A program made the position numbers and the translations under genes. Shown in pieces: positions 49,294-61,113 of a DNA stretch of 64,000 nt; position 1 is the stretch's first letter; each line of letters starts with the position of its first letter. The stretch comes from Motacilla alba alba (taxonomy: Eukaryota > Chordata > Aves > Passeriformes > Motacillidae): assembly GCF_015832195.1 (NCBI RefSeq), contig NC_052046.1, forward strand, positions 31,028,911 through 31,092,910. The letters run 5' to 3'. Under the pieces are notes generated by a model, which ran no database searches, had not been told where the DNA came from, and worked only from the letters and a program-made list of their open reading frames with translations.

Positions 49294-51217
49294 CATATTA
49301 TTTTCAGTATGCATGAAACACACCTCACTCTTCAGTACCATTATTGGAATATTTTACTCCTATTTAAAACTTTTGCTTGATCCTTCATTCTGACTAAAAC
49401 TTGCAGCATGACATCTATACCAAAGTTTTAATTAACTCTATTTTATTTTTGGGACTCATTAAGGGATTCTTTTTACATCACAGTGATATGACGCCACTGT
49501 AGCTTCTCCTCAGCATGCAATCAAATATATATTACTAAAAGCTGTAAGTTACTTTTCCTACGTAATGAAACAAAATTGTGGCCTGAAGATTTTCACTGCT
49601 GACACTCATAAAGGCAACTCTCTTGACTTCTGCTGTTAGGAGGAAGAGCTGATGCAGGCAGTACACTCTGCCTTGTTGCCTTCTCTTACTGTTTCAAAAC
49701 CCTTTTTCTTGGAAGTTACATATGAGCAAAACATGTGCTTTCATTTCTAAATTATTGCTGAAATTTACAGATGAATCTTAATAAGCATAAAGGGCTATAT
49801 TTTTTCCTTCTCCAGTCTTTAGACACTATCTTTCTCTTATTTTCATTAAGTGGAACACAAAGTGGTTGAATCAATCCCAAATGCTCCCAAAATTTCCCAA
49901 ATAACTTCTGAATTATTTTGAATTTGCAATGAGCCCAAAAGACAAAGGTTTGAAATGTCACTGTGGAGTGAAAGTTTCTGCACAATTTTCTACGCACAGT
50001 GAAAGATCAGTGCATGGACCCTCTGTTGATACCACTTTGATAATCTCATTTGGGATCCCCATCTTGACCCCTGGTTTGAAACCAGACCTTCTTAAAATCA
50101 GAAGGAACTCTTTCCTGCTGATCACAATAGAGTTCAAGAGGATAAAATGTCTATTATTCTACCTTTATATAGTTTTGGACAACATGATCCTATAGTCTTC
50201 CCCCCTGTAACCTTTTATATTCTTCATTTCACAGACTGTACTGCAACCTCTGAATTCATAGTCACTACCCTTGCTTTTTATTACATGTCAGTCAGTCCTT
50301 GTGCTCAGTGCAGAATCATTATTTTCCTCATAGATTTTTCTATAATTCTTCTCACTACATTATCCAAGATCTTTGTAAGGACTGCCTTTATGCTTATAAT
50401 CTCCATCAGATGAAGTGTTGTTATTTTCCTAGTTTTATATAAGGAGAGGTAGGTCATGGTGAAATCAAAGTGTTCAGAAGAGTGCATTAATTGTAGGTGT
50501 CCATTTTAAATTAGGGAGGAGCTGACTTTCTCAAAAGGATTAGCTTTACTAGAGCATGTTACAAGGTGCACAACACAGATTTCATTGATTTCCTTAGCAG
50601 TGGAGAACACTCAGCATTTCCTTATTTTCTGGTGGCAAACATATCTGCAAGTACTCACCATGTCTGCAAATTATCCTGTACTTGATGACAGATAGTCACT
50701 GGGGTATCTGTGGCTGAATATCTCTACAGAGTCTTTGGACAAGGTGAGATTTAGCCATTTCATGGCAAGTATGGCTTCTAGGAGATAAATGAGGGATGGG
50801 TTCCTGCTGATGACATTCATGTAGGAGATGTTAATGGAAATTTCAACACAGAATTTCTAAAAGTGCATTTGAAAACTTCCTCATCTAGTACCACAGAAAG
50901 AAGCACAAAAAGCAGCAAAATTCTGTAAATAAAAGGCATTTCTAGTATTTGTTATCACAGGAACATACATAAATAAGAAAGCACCCAGTTCCAGAAACTT
51001 CTGCAGGGAATTTCTCATCTCCAGGAGAGTAAGAATGAATCTCATTAAAACCTTCATTTGAGGTTTTCTTCCTGTGCAGTATAATAGATATTCTGATATT
51101 GTCTTTGAATGGGCAATAGGTTTCTGAGGCTAATGCATTCCTGATGGAGCATAAAGCATAAACAGGGAAATGTATTTAAACTCAGTTTTCCCATATGTTA
51201 CAGATGATATTGCTCTG
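49294..51217. other. Non-coding stretch, nothing recognised
   Basis: AT-rich, with frames below 90 codons overlapping on both strands. No element was identified. Confidence 0.5.
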
Positions 51218-51511
51218 AATGCTCCCCCTTCATTCTTCTACTCCCAGCTTTTTGGCTGAGCATGACACCATATGGTCTGGAATATCCCTTTGGGCATTTG
51301 GAGTCAGCTGTCCCTGCTTTGTCCACTCCCAATTCCTCGTGCATCCCCAGCCCAATCACTGCTTGGGTGAGGAGCAGAAAACATGCTGTGCAAGCCCAGT
51401 TCAGCAAAACTGAAAACAATCCTGAGTTATCAATACCATTTTCAGCACAAATCCAAAGCAAAATCCTAAACTGTGAAGAAAATTAACTCTACTCCAGCCA
51501 AGCCCATCACA
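51218..51511 (+). mobile_element. Partial ERV LTR (copy B, related to 7569-7790)
   Basis: It shares the ordered blocks of the copy at 7569-7790 and continues further, through CAGCACAAATCCAAA and GAAGAAAATTAACTCTA, to an LTR-like end CATCACA at 51511. These end blocks match my memory of bird ERVL-type LTRs. The 5' boundary is unclear and no target-site duplication was found, so the copy is probably 5'-truncated. The frames of 64-87 codons over it are incidental. Confidence 0.65.
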
Positions 51512-52698
51512 TCATGTCACAAACAGTGATATCACTAAGTTGTGTTGTCTACAGCAAAGTAAGAGTATGCAGAAAATGCTACTATAGTCTGTGCTTGCTA
51601 AGGACTGCTGTCTGCCTTCTTCATGGTGAGGCAGGAGCTTTGTTTAAATCATCAAATGCTCAAACACTCCACTCTTATTCCACAGGAAGAATGCGTGGGA
51701 GCCCTTCCTAAAAAACCCACCTAAACAAACCCAGAATCCTCCATAAGTTGCACTACAGCCCTGAAGTGCTGAGGTACTTTTCGAAACCGGTACTAACATC
51801 CTAAGGTTTCACACTGGATAAGCATTTGTATTTGTTTTAGCTTGTAGTACTATTTGTCTAGTGGGTATAGCAATACATTTAATGATAAAAAAGCAGCCCC
51901 AAGTAGTTCTCATGATGAATTGCAAAAGATGAATGGAAAATCTGAGAAAGATGGACAATAAAACTGAACTACTAAGTCCCAGAAAGAGACAAATATTTGC
52001 ATAAATTTGTGGATCTAAAGAAAGTGTGTGGAACCTGAATTTGCATAATCTAAATGATGAGAAAAGTCAAGGAAACTAAAGAGTGTTTAGACATGTTGGT
52101 GCCAGGGCTAGCTCTTAACTTGAACAAATCACTTTGTGAGAAGAAATCCCATGTGCCCTGATCCTGGAGCCAGAAAAAACACTAAGACAGATTTCCCAAA
52201 AGAAAGGGACAAAAGGCTGTATTCTGCTGGGAAATAACAGGGGGGAAAAAATAGACTTTGGAGGTCTGTGTAACAGTACAGTGGAGTCACCGGACACTTT
52301 CATTTCAAGAATTTGAATTACAAACTTTGGTAGCTTCAATGCTTACTGGCTGTTTAGGGATCAATAGGTGAAGATGAATCTGTTATAGTCAGGCCTCATC
52401 ACTTTGTTGCAGCTGAAATTCCCAGGACCAGCTGAATCCTTAAGCTGGCAGCCAAATTTGGGCAGAGAGATGGAATTGCACATCTGCCAGAAGCAGGAAG
52501 GAAGACAAGATCTGCAACCATGGCAATGGGGACATAGACACCCTGACACCACGCCAGTGGCTCTCTGGCCAGTGCCTTCTGCTGCATGCCAAAAACTGGA
52601 CTGCAGTTTCTCGAAGTGTCTGGAAACAATAGCCGTGGGACAGACTGATGGACAGGCAGATGAGGGAGGGAGGGTGAGAGGAAGGAGGGGTGAAATGG
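51512..52698. other. Non-coding stretch, nothing recognised
   Basis: The GC-richer part at 52390-52640 leads into the GGAA array. Its open frames continue into the repeat and are not credible genes. Confidence 0.5.
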
Positions 52699-52931
52699 CG
52701 GAAGGAAGTGTCGGAAGGAAGGAAGTGTCGGAAGGAAGTGTCGGAAGGAAGGAAGTGTCGGAAGGAAGTGTCGGAAGGAAGGAAGGAAGGAAGTGTCGGA
52801 AGGAAGGAAGTGTCGGAAGGAAGGAAGGAAGGAAGGAAGGAAGGAAGGAAGGAAGGAAGGAAGGAAGGAAGGAAGGAAGGAAGGAAGGAAGGAAGGGAGG
52901 AAGGAAGTGTCGGAAGGAAGGAAGGAAGGAG
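52699..52931. repeat. Compound GGAA array with TGTCGGAAGGAA higher-order units
   Basis: A tetranucleotide GGAA array is interrupted eight times by TGTC, giving GGAAGTGTCGGAAGGAA-type units of 12-17 bp. The longest near-pure GGAA run is about 52815-52895, some 20 copies, broken by one GGG. The plus strand is nearly all purine except at TGTC. The spaced interruptions suggest unit duplication on top of tetranucleotide slippage. Frames of up to 214 codons on both strands are translations of the repeat. Confidence 0.97.
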
Positions 52932-54540
52932 AAACAGACAGTGTTTTGGAACTGCAGGCACTATTGTCCTCCTCTCCTTCCTCACTCTAGGATACCTAGA
53001 TATGAGTATGAAATAAAGACTGCACAAGTGGCACTGGATGGCAGATGATATCAGAGGCTTAAAAATCCAGAGGATTCTGGGGCCTCTGGTTCTTCTCTAG
53101 TCCCTTCAAAAATAATTTAATATTATTTCAATTCACATATATTAAGGAATATATTTTGTCAAGTTTACTCTTTCTGTGAAGCATGTAAATGCCTAAAACA
53201 CCTCACAAATAAACAGTTTGTCTTTTCAAGTTCTGATTCGTGTTGAAACATATGAACAGAGAGCATAATTTAGTAAACAACATGCTGAATTGCTATATAA
53301 GATTTAGATCCCACATAAGAAATCCTTTTACTATCATTAAACAGAATCTGCATTTTTGTCAATATTTCATGTTATGGAGCAATTATACAAAATACATAGC
53401 AAGGCTCTTTGCTGAGGCTGGTAAGTGTAAGGAATCTGCTTAACAAAAGCCTTCTGCATAAATGTAATATGCTGTTTGTTTCCTATGGTTTGCAGTTAAT
53501 TGCATAACATAAGTAGTGACAGGAGAGAGTTCCTCTTTGTGAAATAAAACCAACCACTCCCAAGTTGTCTATTTAGAGAGCAATTTACAGAGACAGTGGC
53601 ATGGCGAGTACCATTCCAAGGTGTGTAATACCTTCCTTCTAGTACTCATTCACACTTTGGGCTCTTGTCACCTGACTGTCCCTGTGTTCACTGCCCTGGG
53701 CAAAGCCCACACATCCCCTGTAATCTTACTCTTATGGCTGCTTATTTTATGACATTTGATGACTTGCTTGATACCTGCTCAGTAGTGAGTCCCTGGAAGA
53801 AGTCGTGCTCCAGGCATATCTACAATCTTGATGCAAGCAGGGATATGTCCACTATGTGAAAAGTGGCATTAATTAATGTCATGAATCAATGACATCATGT
53901 TTCTAAGGGAAAATCTTCACTGTGTAAAGGAAAGAAACTTATTTTGCGAACAGGAACTCCTGTCCCTATTTCTACAGCTACTCTTACCCAGAAAATAGGA
54001 GTTCTTTCTATCTACACACAGGGAAAGCTTTCTTTAAAAGCCTTCTATGAAAAAGAGTTTTTAATCAAGTGGAACTGGGTTAACAGAAAGTCTGTTTCTT
54101 GGTGTTGATTAGTTTTTCATCACACCAAAGAAGTCTGTATTATTTACAGCAAATTTGAAAGCTGGAAGACACACCTGTTGACATTTGGCCAAAGGAATAA
54201 GAGCAACCCATGCTTTCAGGGAGATATTAAGAATCAAAATAGTGGTTACACTTCATTCCCACATTTTTTTAAGTTTTATTGAATTTATTTTTTCAGCAGA
54301 AAATTAATCTTTTGGTTTTTTTCAAACATACCTGTTGATTACAAAATATACTTAATGGTAAGTCAATGATTTTTCAGGGCAAGGGACAGAGTTAAAAAAA
54401 CATGGAATCAAATACTTCAAATCAGACTTTTAATAGGGAAAAAGTAATGTACCACTTACTAATGCAATAAAACTCAAAATAACATCATAATCAAGTCTTT
54501 TTCACAAAGAAAATAATGGAATAAGATAATAAATTTTGAG
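52932..54540. other. Non-coding stretch, nothing recognised
   Basis: Short frames only, with no recognisable element. Confidence 0.5.
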
Positions 54541-54620
54541 TAAAATAAATATAATAAATAAATATAAGAATAAATATAAATATAAATATAATAAATATAA
54601 TATAATAAATAAATATAATT
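54541..54620. repeat. (ATAAATAT)n-like A/T-rich simple repeat
   Basis: About 80 bp of irregular AATA, TAAATA and ATATAA units with a single G. Confidence 0.9.
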
Positions 54621-57600
54621 TCCAGCTATAAATGCATTAAGAAATTAGGGTAAAAAGGCAGAAACTTTAGAGGGATAAAAGGCTACAAGGTCACATCACC
54701 AACCTGTCTAAAAGCAGAGAGAAAAATCAGGGTGAAACTAAATTATTTTAGCATACCTTAAAGATTACTAAAGAGTGCTTTTTCTGCTTAATACTCTTAA
54801 ATTCAGTTAATTGGCCAGTGCTAGTAACACATAATCTATTCTGTGCAAGCCAAGCCCACAAGTACGTATTAGCCGTGGGCACAATAAACAATTAGTACTT
54901 CCGCAGTATCTTCAATCAGAGCATTTCCAAGTATCTTACAAGCAACTAATATCTTTATTTCTCAGTGTCACTGTGAACAAAGCTATTAAGTTTCTTCATT
55001 TGAAAGGTGGAGAAAACTTGTGTAAAGCTCACTTTTTTGCATCGGCTACCACCCTCCACTTGCCCCCTTTGTCTGGGCTCCCTGAACCGTAGCCAGCTGC
55101 ACCGTCCTGCCCCAAGGCTAATCAGCAGTAGGGCTTTTGATGTCATGCTGATATAACCCAGTCCAACGCTTTCATCACTCTCATGCTTTTTAACTAGGTG
55201 GAAAACTTAAGATTCCAGAGACCTGTTGAATGTGGACTGACTGGTGGATGCACAGAATACAGGGTATGGTATAGTATAGAATAGCCACCCTTACCAGGTA
55301 ATGAGATAAATGACACAGTTACCAAGAGTCACCTAGGTGACTATAATTATGTGGTTTAGTTTGGCTCTTGGTTCGAGGAATGTTGCAGAATAGAGCACAT
55401 GGGCCAGTGAGCAATCATACACCAGTACATCTGAATGCTAGGCAGCTGCAAATTTGCTCTTTGGGAAATGAAACCTCTGAGAAAATATTTACTTTGCAAA
55501 TAAAGTTCATTTACAGTGTCAGACAGGGTCACTCTTTAACATCACAGCAAACACTAGAAATTCCAGTATAATCACAGCACCTCATTACACATGAAAAATA
55601 ACCTTCATGCACTGGCATGTTTTGAAGTTGTCAGCAGTAGCAAATAAATGCTACAGTATGTGATGGCCTCAGTTAGTAGCCCTGAGGATGAAGAGATGTA
55701 AAATGCCAAAGAGCACCAGGCCTTGAGAAGGCTGGTGGAGAAGGCCATGAATCTGGGAAAGGTAACAGGATGCAGAAGAGAGAAATAATTTACTGAGAAG
55801 CCCTAATATAGGGAAGCCCTTATGCCACTCCTGAATGAAAAAAGCTGAAGTGCTTGTTAGTGGAGCACCACTTTGTTTTGATGGCTTTACACCGATGCTG
55901 TCAGCATGGAAATTACTTCTATATAATGAACAATTTCATGTTATTGATGTTTACTTAAGAAAAATATTAGTGTATGCATAAGTACACAATATAAAAAATA
56001 AATATGTTTTCAGATTTCACAAAATCCATAAAGTAGCACAGAAAAATTTACGACCTCATAAGTGACTTCAATTTGAACAATACAAAGATCATAATTTTTC
56101 CATTTCAGAAATTTAAAAAGTGCTATTCAGGTAGCATTAATGACACAACGTCATAGCAGGATAAAGATACATCCCTCAATATCATCCTAAATAGAAATAT
56201 TCTAATATGACTGTCCACTTCTCAGATACTCACTAATCTTCATTAGCAATCTGGTCCCCAGACAAACAAAATATCAAACTCAAATATTCAGAAACACTGC
56301 AGCTTATATCAGGATGAACAAGGAAAGAAGATAATTTTGACCTAAAATGGATAGAGAAAGTCTTTCAAAATGTATATACAGGTTGCACCCATGAGTTAGT
56401 ATTCAGAGCCTGTCTGAGCCTGCAAAACACATCCGTCCTCCCCCACAAAAATGTAAACCTATTCTTGTCCACAAAGCAAAGATCCAGCCTACAGGTTTGG
56501 AGATATAACCAGGAAGATTACATTGAGTTAACTGCAAATGTAACTGGTTTCTGACTGAAGGGCTTCTTGCATTCCTTTGTACATATTTGTGTATAAGTCA
56601 TTTCTTGGCCTGTTCCTCTGCTCTCCAGCCATCTGTAAGAAAAATGCAGTAACAGAAATAGCCTACTGCATATTGGTTTACATTTCCAAGCCCTGTTTTG
56701 ACAGGACAGTCAGCTAGAAAAGTGGAGATCCTCTCTTATTTTTCTAGAACTCTGACATGCAGAGAAAAACAAAGGGTTTTCTTCACTGCAACAGTAGTTT
56801 CCAAGTGCACAAGATAAAGTCTGTCATCATTAAAGGGTCCATGTAGCATAAAATATTAATAGATAAAAAACTATTTCCTGGTAAAAAGGAAACAAAGTTA
56901 GTGCTGCTATAAATAGATTGTAACTATGGATGTTTTCTTACATGAAAGCTTCCCGGTTAATGTATGTTATATTTATAGTTAGGCATATTTCAAGCCACAT
57001 GACATCGTATGACACTTTCCTCATCGTTCTTGAGTAGTCTGTCTCTTTCATATTGCTTTGAACTTTGTTGGTGAGGGGGGTATTAAAACACCAGAGCTGT
57101 CTAGGCTCCATACATTGATGTCTGTTTTCTGCACAGCCAAGAAAATCACTTTCAACAGATTATCATTTAGCTACATATTTGCTTTTTCATAAAAATGTTG
57201 CATTTTTAAAGAATAAATTAGAAGTATTTTTTCCCCTAAAATGTTAAAATTACATCCTAGATTCCTGTTTTGCATTTCATATTTCCTCCCACATTTGGGG
57301 TTTTTTTTAATTTATTACTGGATTCCGTTTTTTTTTTTTTTTTTTGTAGTTGTTTGTTCTGAAGTTCATTAAAAATGCTCAATTACTTTCCATCTCATAA
57401 AAGCAAGGTTTCTAGTTTAGATGAAGAATGTACCTGAGAGTTTCCCAGGCAGTAAATCTTAAAAACTTGCAAATTTTTTTTTTTTTTGTGGAACCTTAAG
57501 TTAGCACAGATGTACCAAGAAGAAAGGGATTAGGAAATCCAGCAAATCATCTTGTCCTTCACAGTTGTTTGGGATCCTTATTAGCAATATTGCTCTGTAG

Positions 57601-60600
57601 GGTCAAATCTAATAAACATAAGCACTCTTAACACCTTTATAACCTCTGAACAGTCTAACAGCAAAAGAAATAAAGAGCACAAAGAAGAAACCATGAGGAC
57701 AAAGGTTCTAATACAATTCATTTCAGCTGAGAAAATGAGGGCAGGTTAAATAAAAATGTATGGGAGCATGACTTGCTTTCTCTTCTAGAGTAAGCAGGTG
57801 TAACACCAATGTTCTAGAATAATCAGAATGAATACCTCTGTACTCACCAGTGGTTGTTTGATATGCTTTAGAGTCACCTGGGACTTGAATGGAATGTGCT
57901 GAAAGGCTGTACATGTTCTGGTTTAAAACCTAATTAGATCAATATTGCTTATTTTCATTATAACTTGAAATTAAAAATTGAAATTGCAGCAAACTGCCTA
58001 GGGGTATCAAGTGAGGTGCTGAATGCTTGCCTTTTCCATACAGTCAGTGGCAGAATGACAGAGGAAGGAAGAGGTCAGGAACTGCCATGTCTACTGGACT
58101 TGCTAGGAGCTGATAGGCTGCAAACCTGGTTTGGAGTTATGCAGCACCTTGCTAATTCTTTTGTGCACACCAAATAAATAATTAAAAAACCAAACAAAAC
58201 CTCTCTTCATCAAAGTTTTCTGATTTACTTCCTCTTTGAAGTGCATAGCAACTAAGCAATAATGGACTATATTTCTACCTTTCAGTGAGAGCCTGAGAAT
58301 ATTCTAAGAATTTGGGTCTGGATTTAAACATATTGTAGGTAAGTGACATCTATTCCACAGAAAAAAACAGCATTGTTTACATCCTGCTCGCCTTATTCAT
58401 GTTGAAGTGTAACAGCATGAAATGGAGCAAGAAGTTATTGCCTCAGTGGGTTTACAGGCAAAGTTAAGAAAATAGTAAATCAAATTAAAACTAAGGATTA
58501 GGAGCTCCGCCACTGTAGAGTGCTCTCTCCCCTCCAGATCTGAGTTAGGGACTTTGTTTAAACAACTTGTCGCCCTCAGAGAGTTTAAGGCTCTTTTCCT
58601 CTTCTTGATTTACAACAGAAAACATTTTCTAGCACTCATAATAATACTTCAAGAGAGCCTGTTTCTGCAGTATTATCACATCTCTGATTTCGACACTGCT
58701 GTTCTCAGTGGAGCACCCAAGGAAAGAGATAATGAAGATCTAGCTTCTTGCTTACAGGGAGCTTTTTGTTTCAGGTTCAGTCAACAGGGACTGAACTTCC
58801 TCATTGCCTCCAAACTTCATAGTCTAAACCACACATAACTCATGCTGCCTTTCTAGTCAAGGTTTTAGTGAACAGAGTTTATACTGTAACAGGTGCTATT
58901 TGATGTGTGTGCTTGTGTAATGGTACTGCCTGCTGCCTGATGTTTTGACATGGGGAGTTTCTTCACATACGAATACATTTCCCTGTCATGCATCAAATTT
59001 GTCAGAGTCTTAGGGGGAAAAGAGGAGGAGGAGGAGAAACATTTGCTAAAATATTTGTAATATATCCCCTGATTAGATGGCAACAGCTGCTTGCAATCAA
59101 AATGTGTCACTCTTTATTGGGTATTCATGTTGTGAATATAGAAATGTATTCTGCTCATAATTAAATAAGACATTTTCTTCTGAAAGTAAGAGCCCTGGAG
59201 AAACTGACCCCTGTGCATCATGAGTGACAGAGAGACGGTCACCATTCCTGTTTGCATTGGAAATAGTAAATTTCCCTCTTCCAGGATCACAAGCCTACTA
59301 TTACAGGGTGCACTTATAGTCTCTGAGTACAAAGAAGCCTTGTTCCTTCACACCAGCCCTTATATTTCTTGATTTCCCCTCCTCCTCCTTGGCAGAGAAT
59401 ATTGCTGAATTAACTATGGTGTTTTCCCTGCAATTCCCATGTCTACCTCTGGCAATAATGCACAAAAGGAAACTGTTCCAGAAGAAATGCTGATCTTGCA
59501 TAGGGCTCAAAGGCTGGGTTCATTCTTACTTTTCATATGTGCCCCTTGGATTTTTATGAAAGGGAGCAGCTTCCACTTGCACCACAAATGCAAAAGGCAG
59601 CAGCTACCTATGGATGACACTGTTTGCAGAGGGGTGCAACCTCCTCTGCACATAAAAGCTACTTGTTTAAAGGAGCAGAGTAATAGCAGTCTTGTAAGGG
59701 TACTTTTAGGATTGATGAGTGAAAAATAAATGTACTACAATGACAAAGCAGTTAGTTTCGTGTTCATAGCTAGCTTCATCATGGTAGAACAGCTTCTCTA
59801 ACAGTCTAAAGTTCTGAATGTGAGTCCTAAAGAAAAGTCTTAAGTAGTAGTCAACAGCAACACAAGAAAAAAGACAAAAAAGTGGAGATTAAAGAAGACA
59901 CAGACACATGCATATTTTAGGTAAGAATTAGAATCTGTTTTAGATGTGTTCATATAATTGACACAATCCAAAACAGAACTTGCGCTATTTTGGTATTTGT
60001 AACATTGCAAAAACATGTTCTCTTTTAATACACAATTATTATGCTCTGTTTCTGTCTTATAAAAATATATCAACCATGAAGAATTAGGCCCAATGAGAAG
60101 GAGAACTTCTGAGACTGCTGCTAGAGAAAAGCAGACTGATATATTTTGCCAAGATGCAAGAGAGAAAAGCAAATGAGTAAAGTTAAATGGCAAACTTTGT
60201 GTTGGTGCTGACTATTCATAAGTACAAGTGGTTCCCTAAGTACTGAAGAAAATCAGTTTTCATCTCATTATATAAGAAATTTCTTGAGTCAAATAAGCTC
60301 TTGGGGAGCAAAGACTAATTTTCAACTGAGCTTAACCTATTCATCAACACTAAGCTTCCATAATTAGTGAGTTCAGTCATGCAGAAAGTTTAAAGAAACA
60401 CATCTCATTGTTATTATTTCAATTTCCAGGTCCAAAGGAGAAATACAAGACGTGTTACCTTTGATGTTTCTGAAATATAACTGAAAATTGCTATAGTCAC
60501 ACAGCATGTACTTTTCAGTTTCACTGCACCGGTTAAAAACAGCCTAGGAAAACAGATTTCTGAACAAGGTCTAATATTCACCCCACTTTTATTTTTACGT

Positions 60601-61079
60601 TTTTTAACTCCATTGATAGATGGAGGCAGGCTATTGTACAGTAAAACAGACATCCTCCATTTGCTACTACTTTGAGGATCTTCTTTTCATCAAAAAGGAA
60701 GGCAAAAATCGCATAGTTATGTCCCTTATAACTCTTATAACTTTATATGACCATAGTACCCAAAAGCCCTTTTCCATATTAGAGTTCTGACAAGGAAAGC
60801 CAAAATTGCACTTATCATAGCTGGTGCTCCAAACACCTCAGTGTGACATAGGAACTCTTATGAACTGACCTCATAAAAACATTGGCCTCAATGTTTTGCA
60901 TCTGTAGGAAGACAACATGCCATTTGTAGTTTTATGTGCCCTACCATTTTCTGGTTCATTTGCTTAGGATTTCTAGACTACTCATATTTGAAACACCAGC
61001 AGAATAATTAGTGAAACACAAATCCTTCACTTTCTGAAAAAGAAGAATTCTCATTTTACTGAAAATGTATGGAAAAGTC
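54621..61079. other. Long non-coding stretch, nothing recognised
   Basis: Contains T18 at 57328-57345 and T14 at 57474-57487. Frames reach 117 codons (59840-60193, minus) without domains or splice support. No mobile element was identified. Confidence 0.5.
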
Positions 61080-61113
61080 TTACTAGTAAATTTCTGTTAC
61101 TAGTAAATTTCTA
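61080..61113. repeat. Tandem duplication of a 17-bp unit
   Basis: TTACTAGTAAATTTCTG at 61080-61096 is followed directly by a copy differing only in its last base. Confidence 0.9.

Noticed and set aside
52404..53048. 214- and 195-codon frames on opposite strands
   Set aside because: Most of their length is the GGAA array (Gly-Arg-Lys-Glu or Leu-Pro-Ser-Phe repeats). The non-repeat ends show no domain.
55364..55376. GGTTCGA-like T-arm motif suggesting a tRNA
   Set aside because: No matching acceptor stem, D-arm or anticodon stem can be drawn around it.
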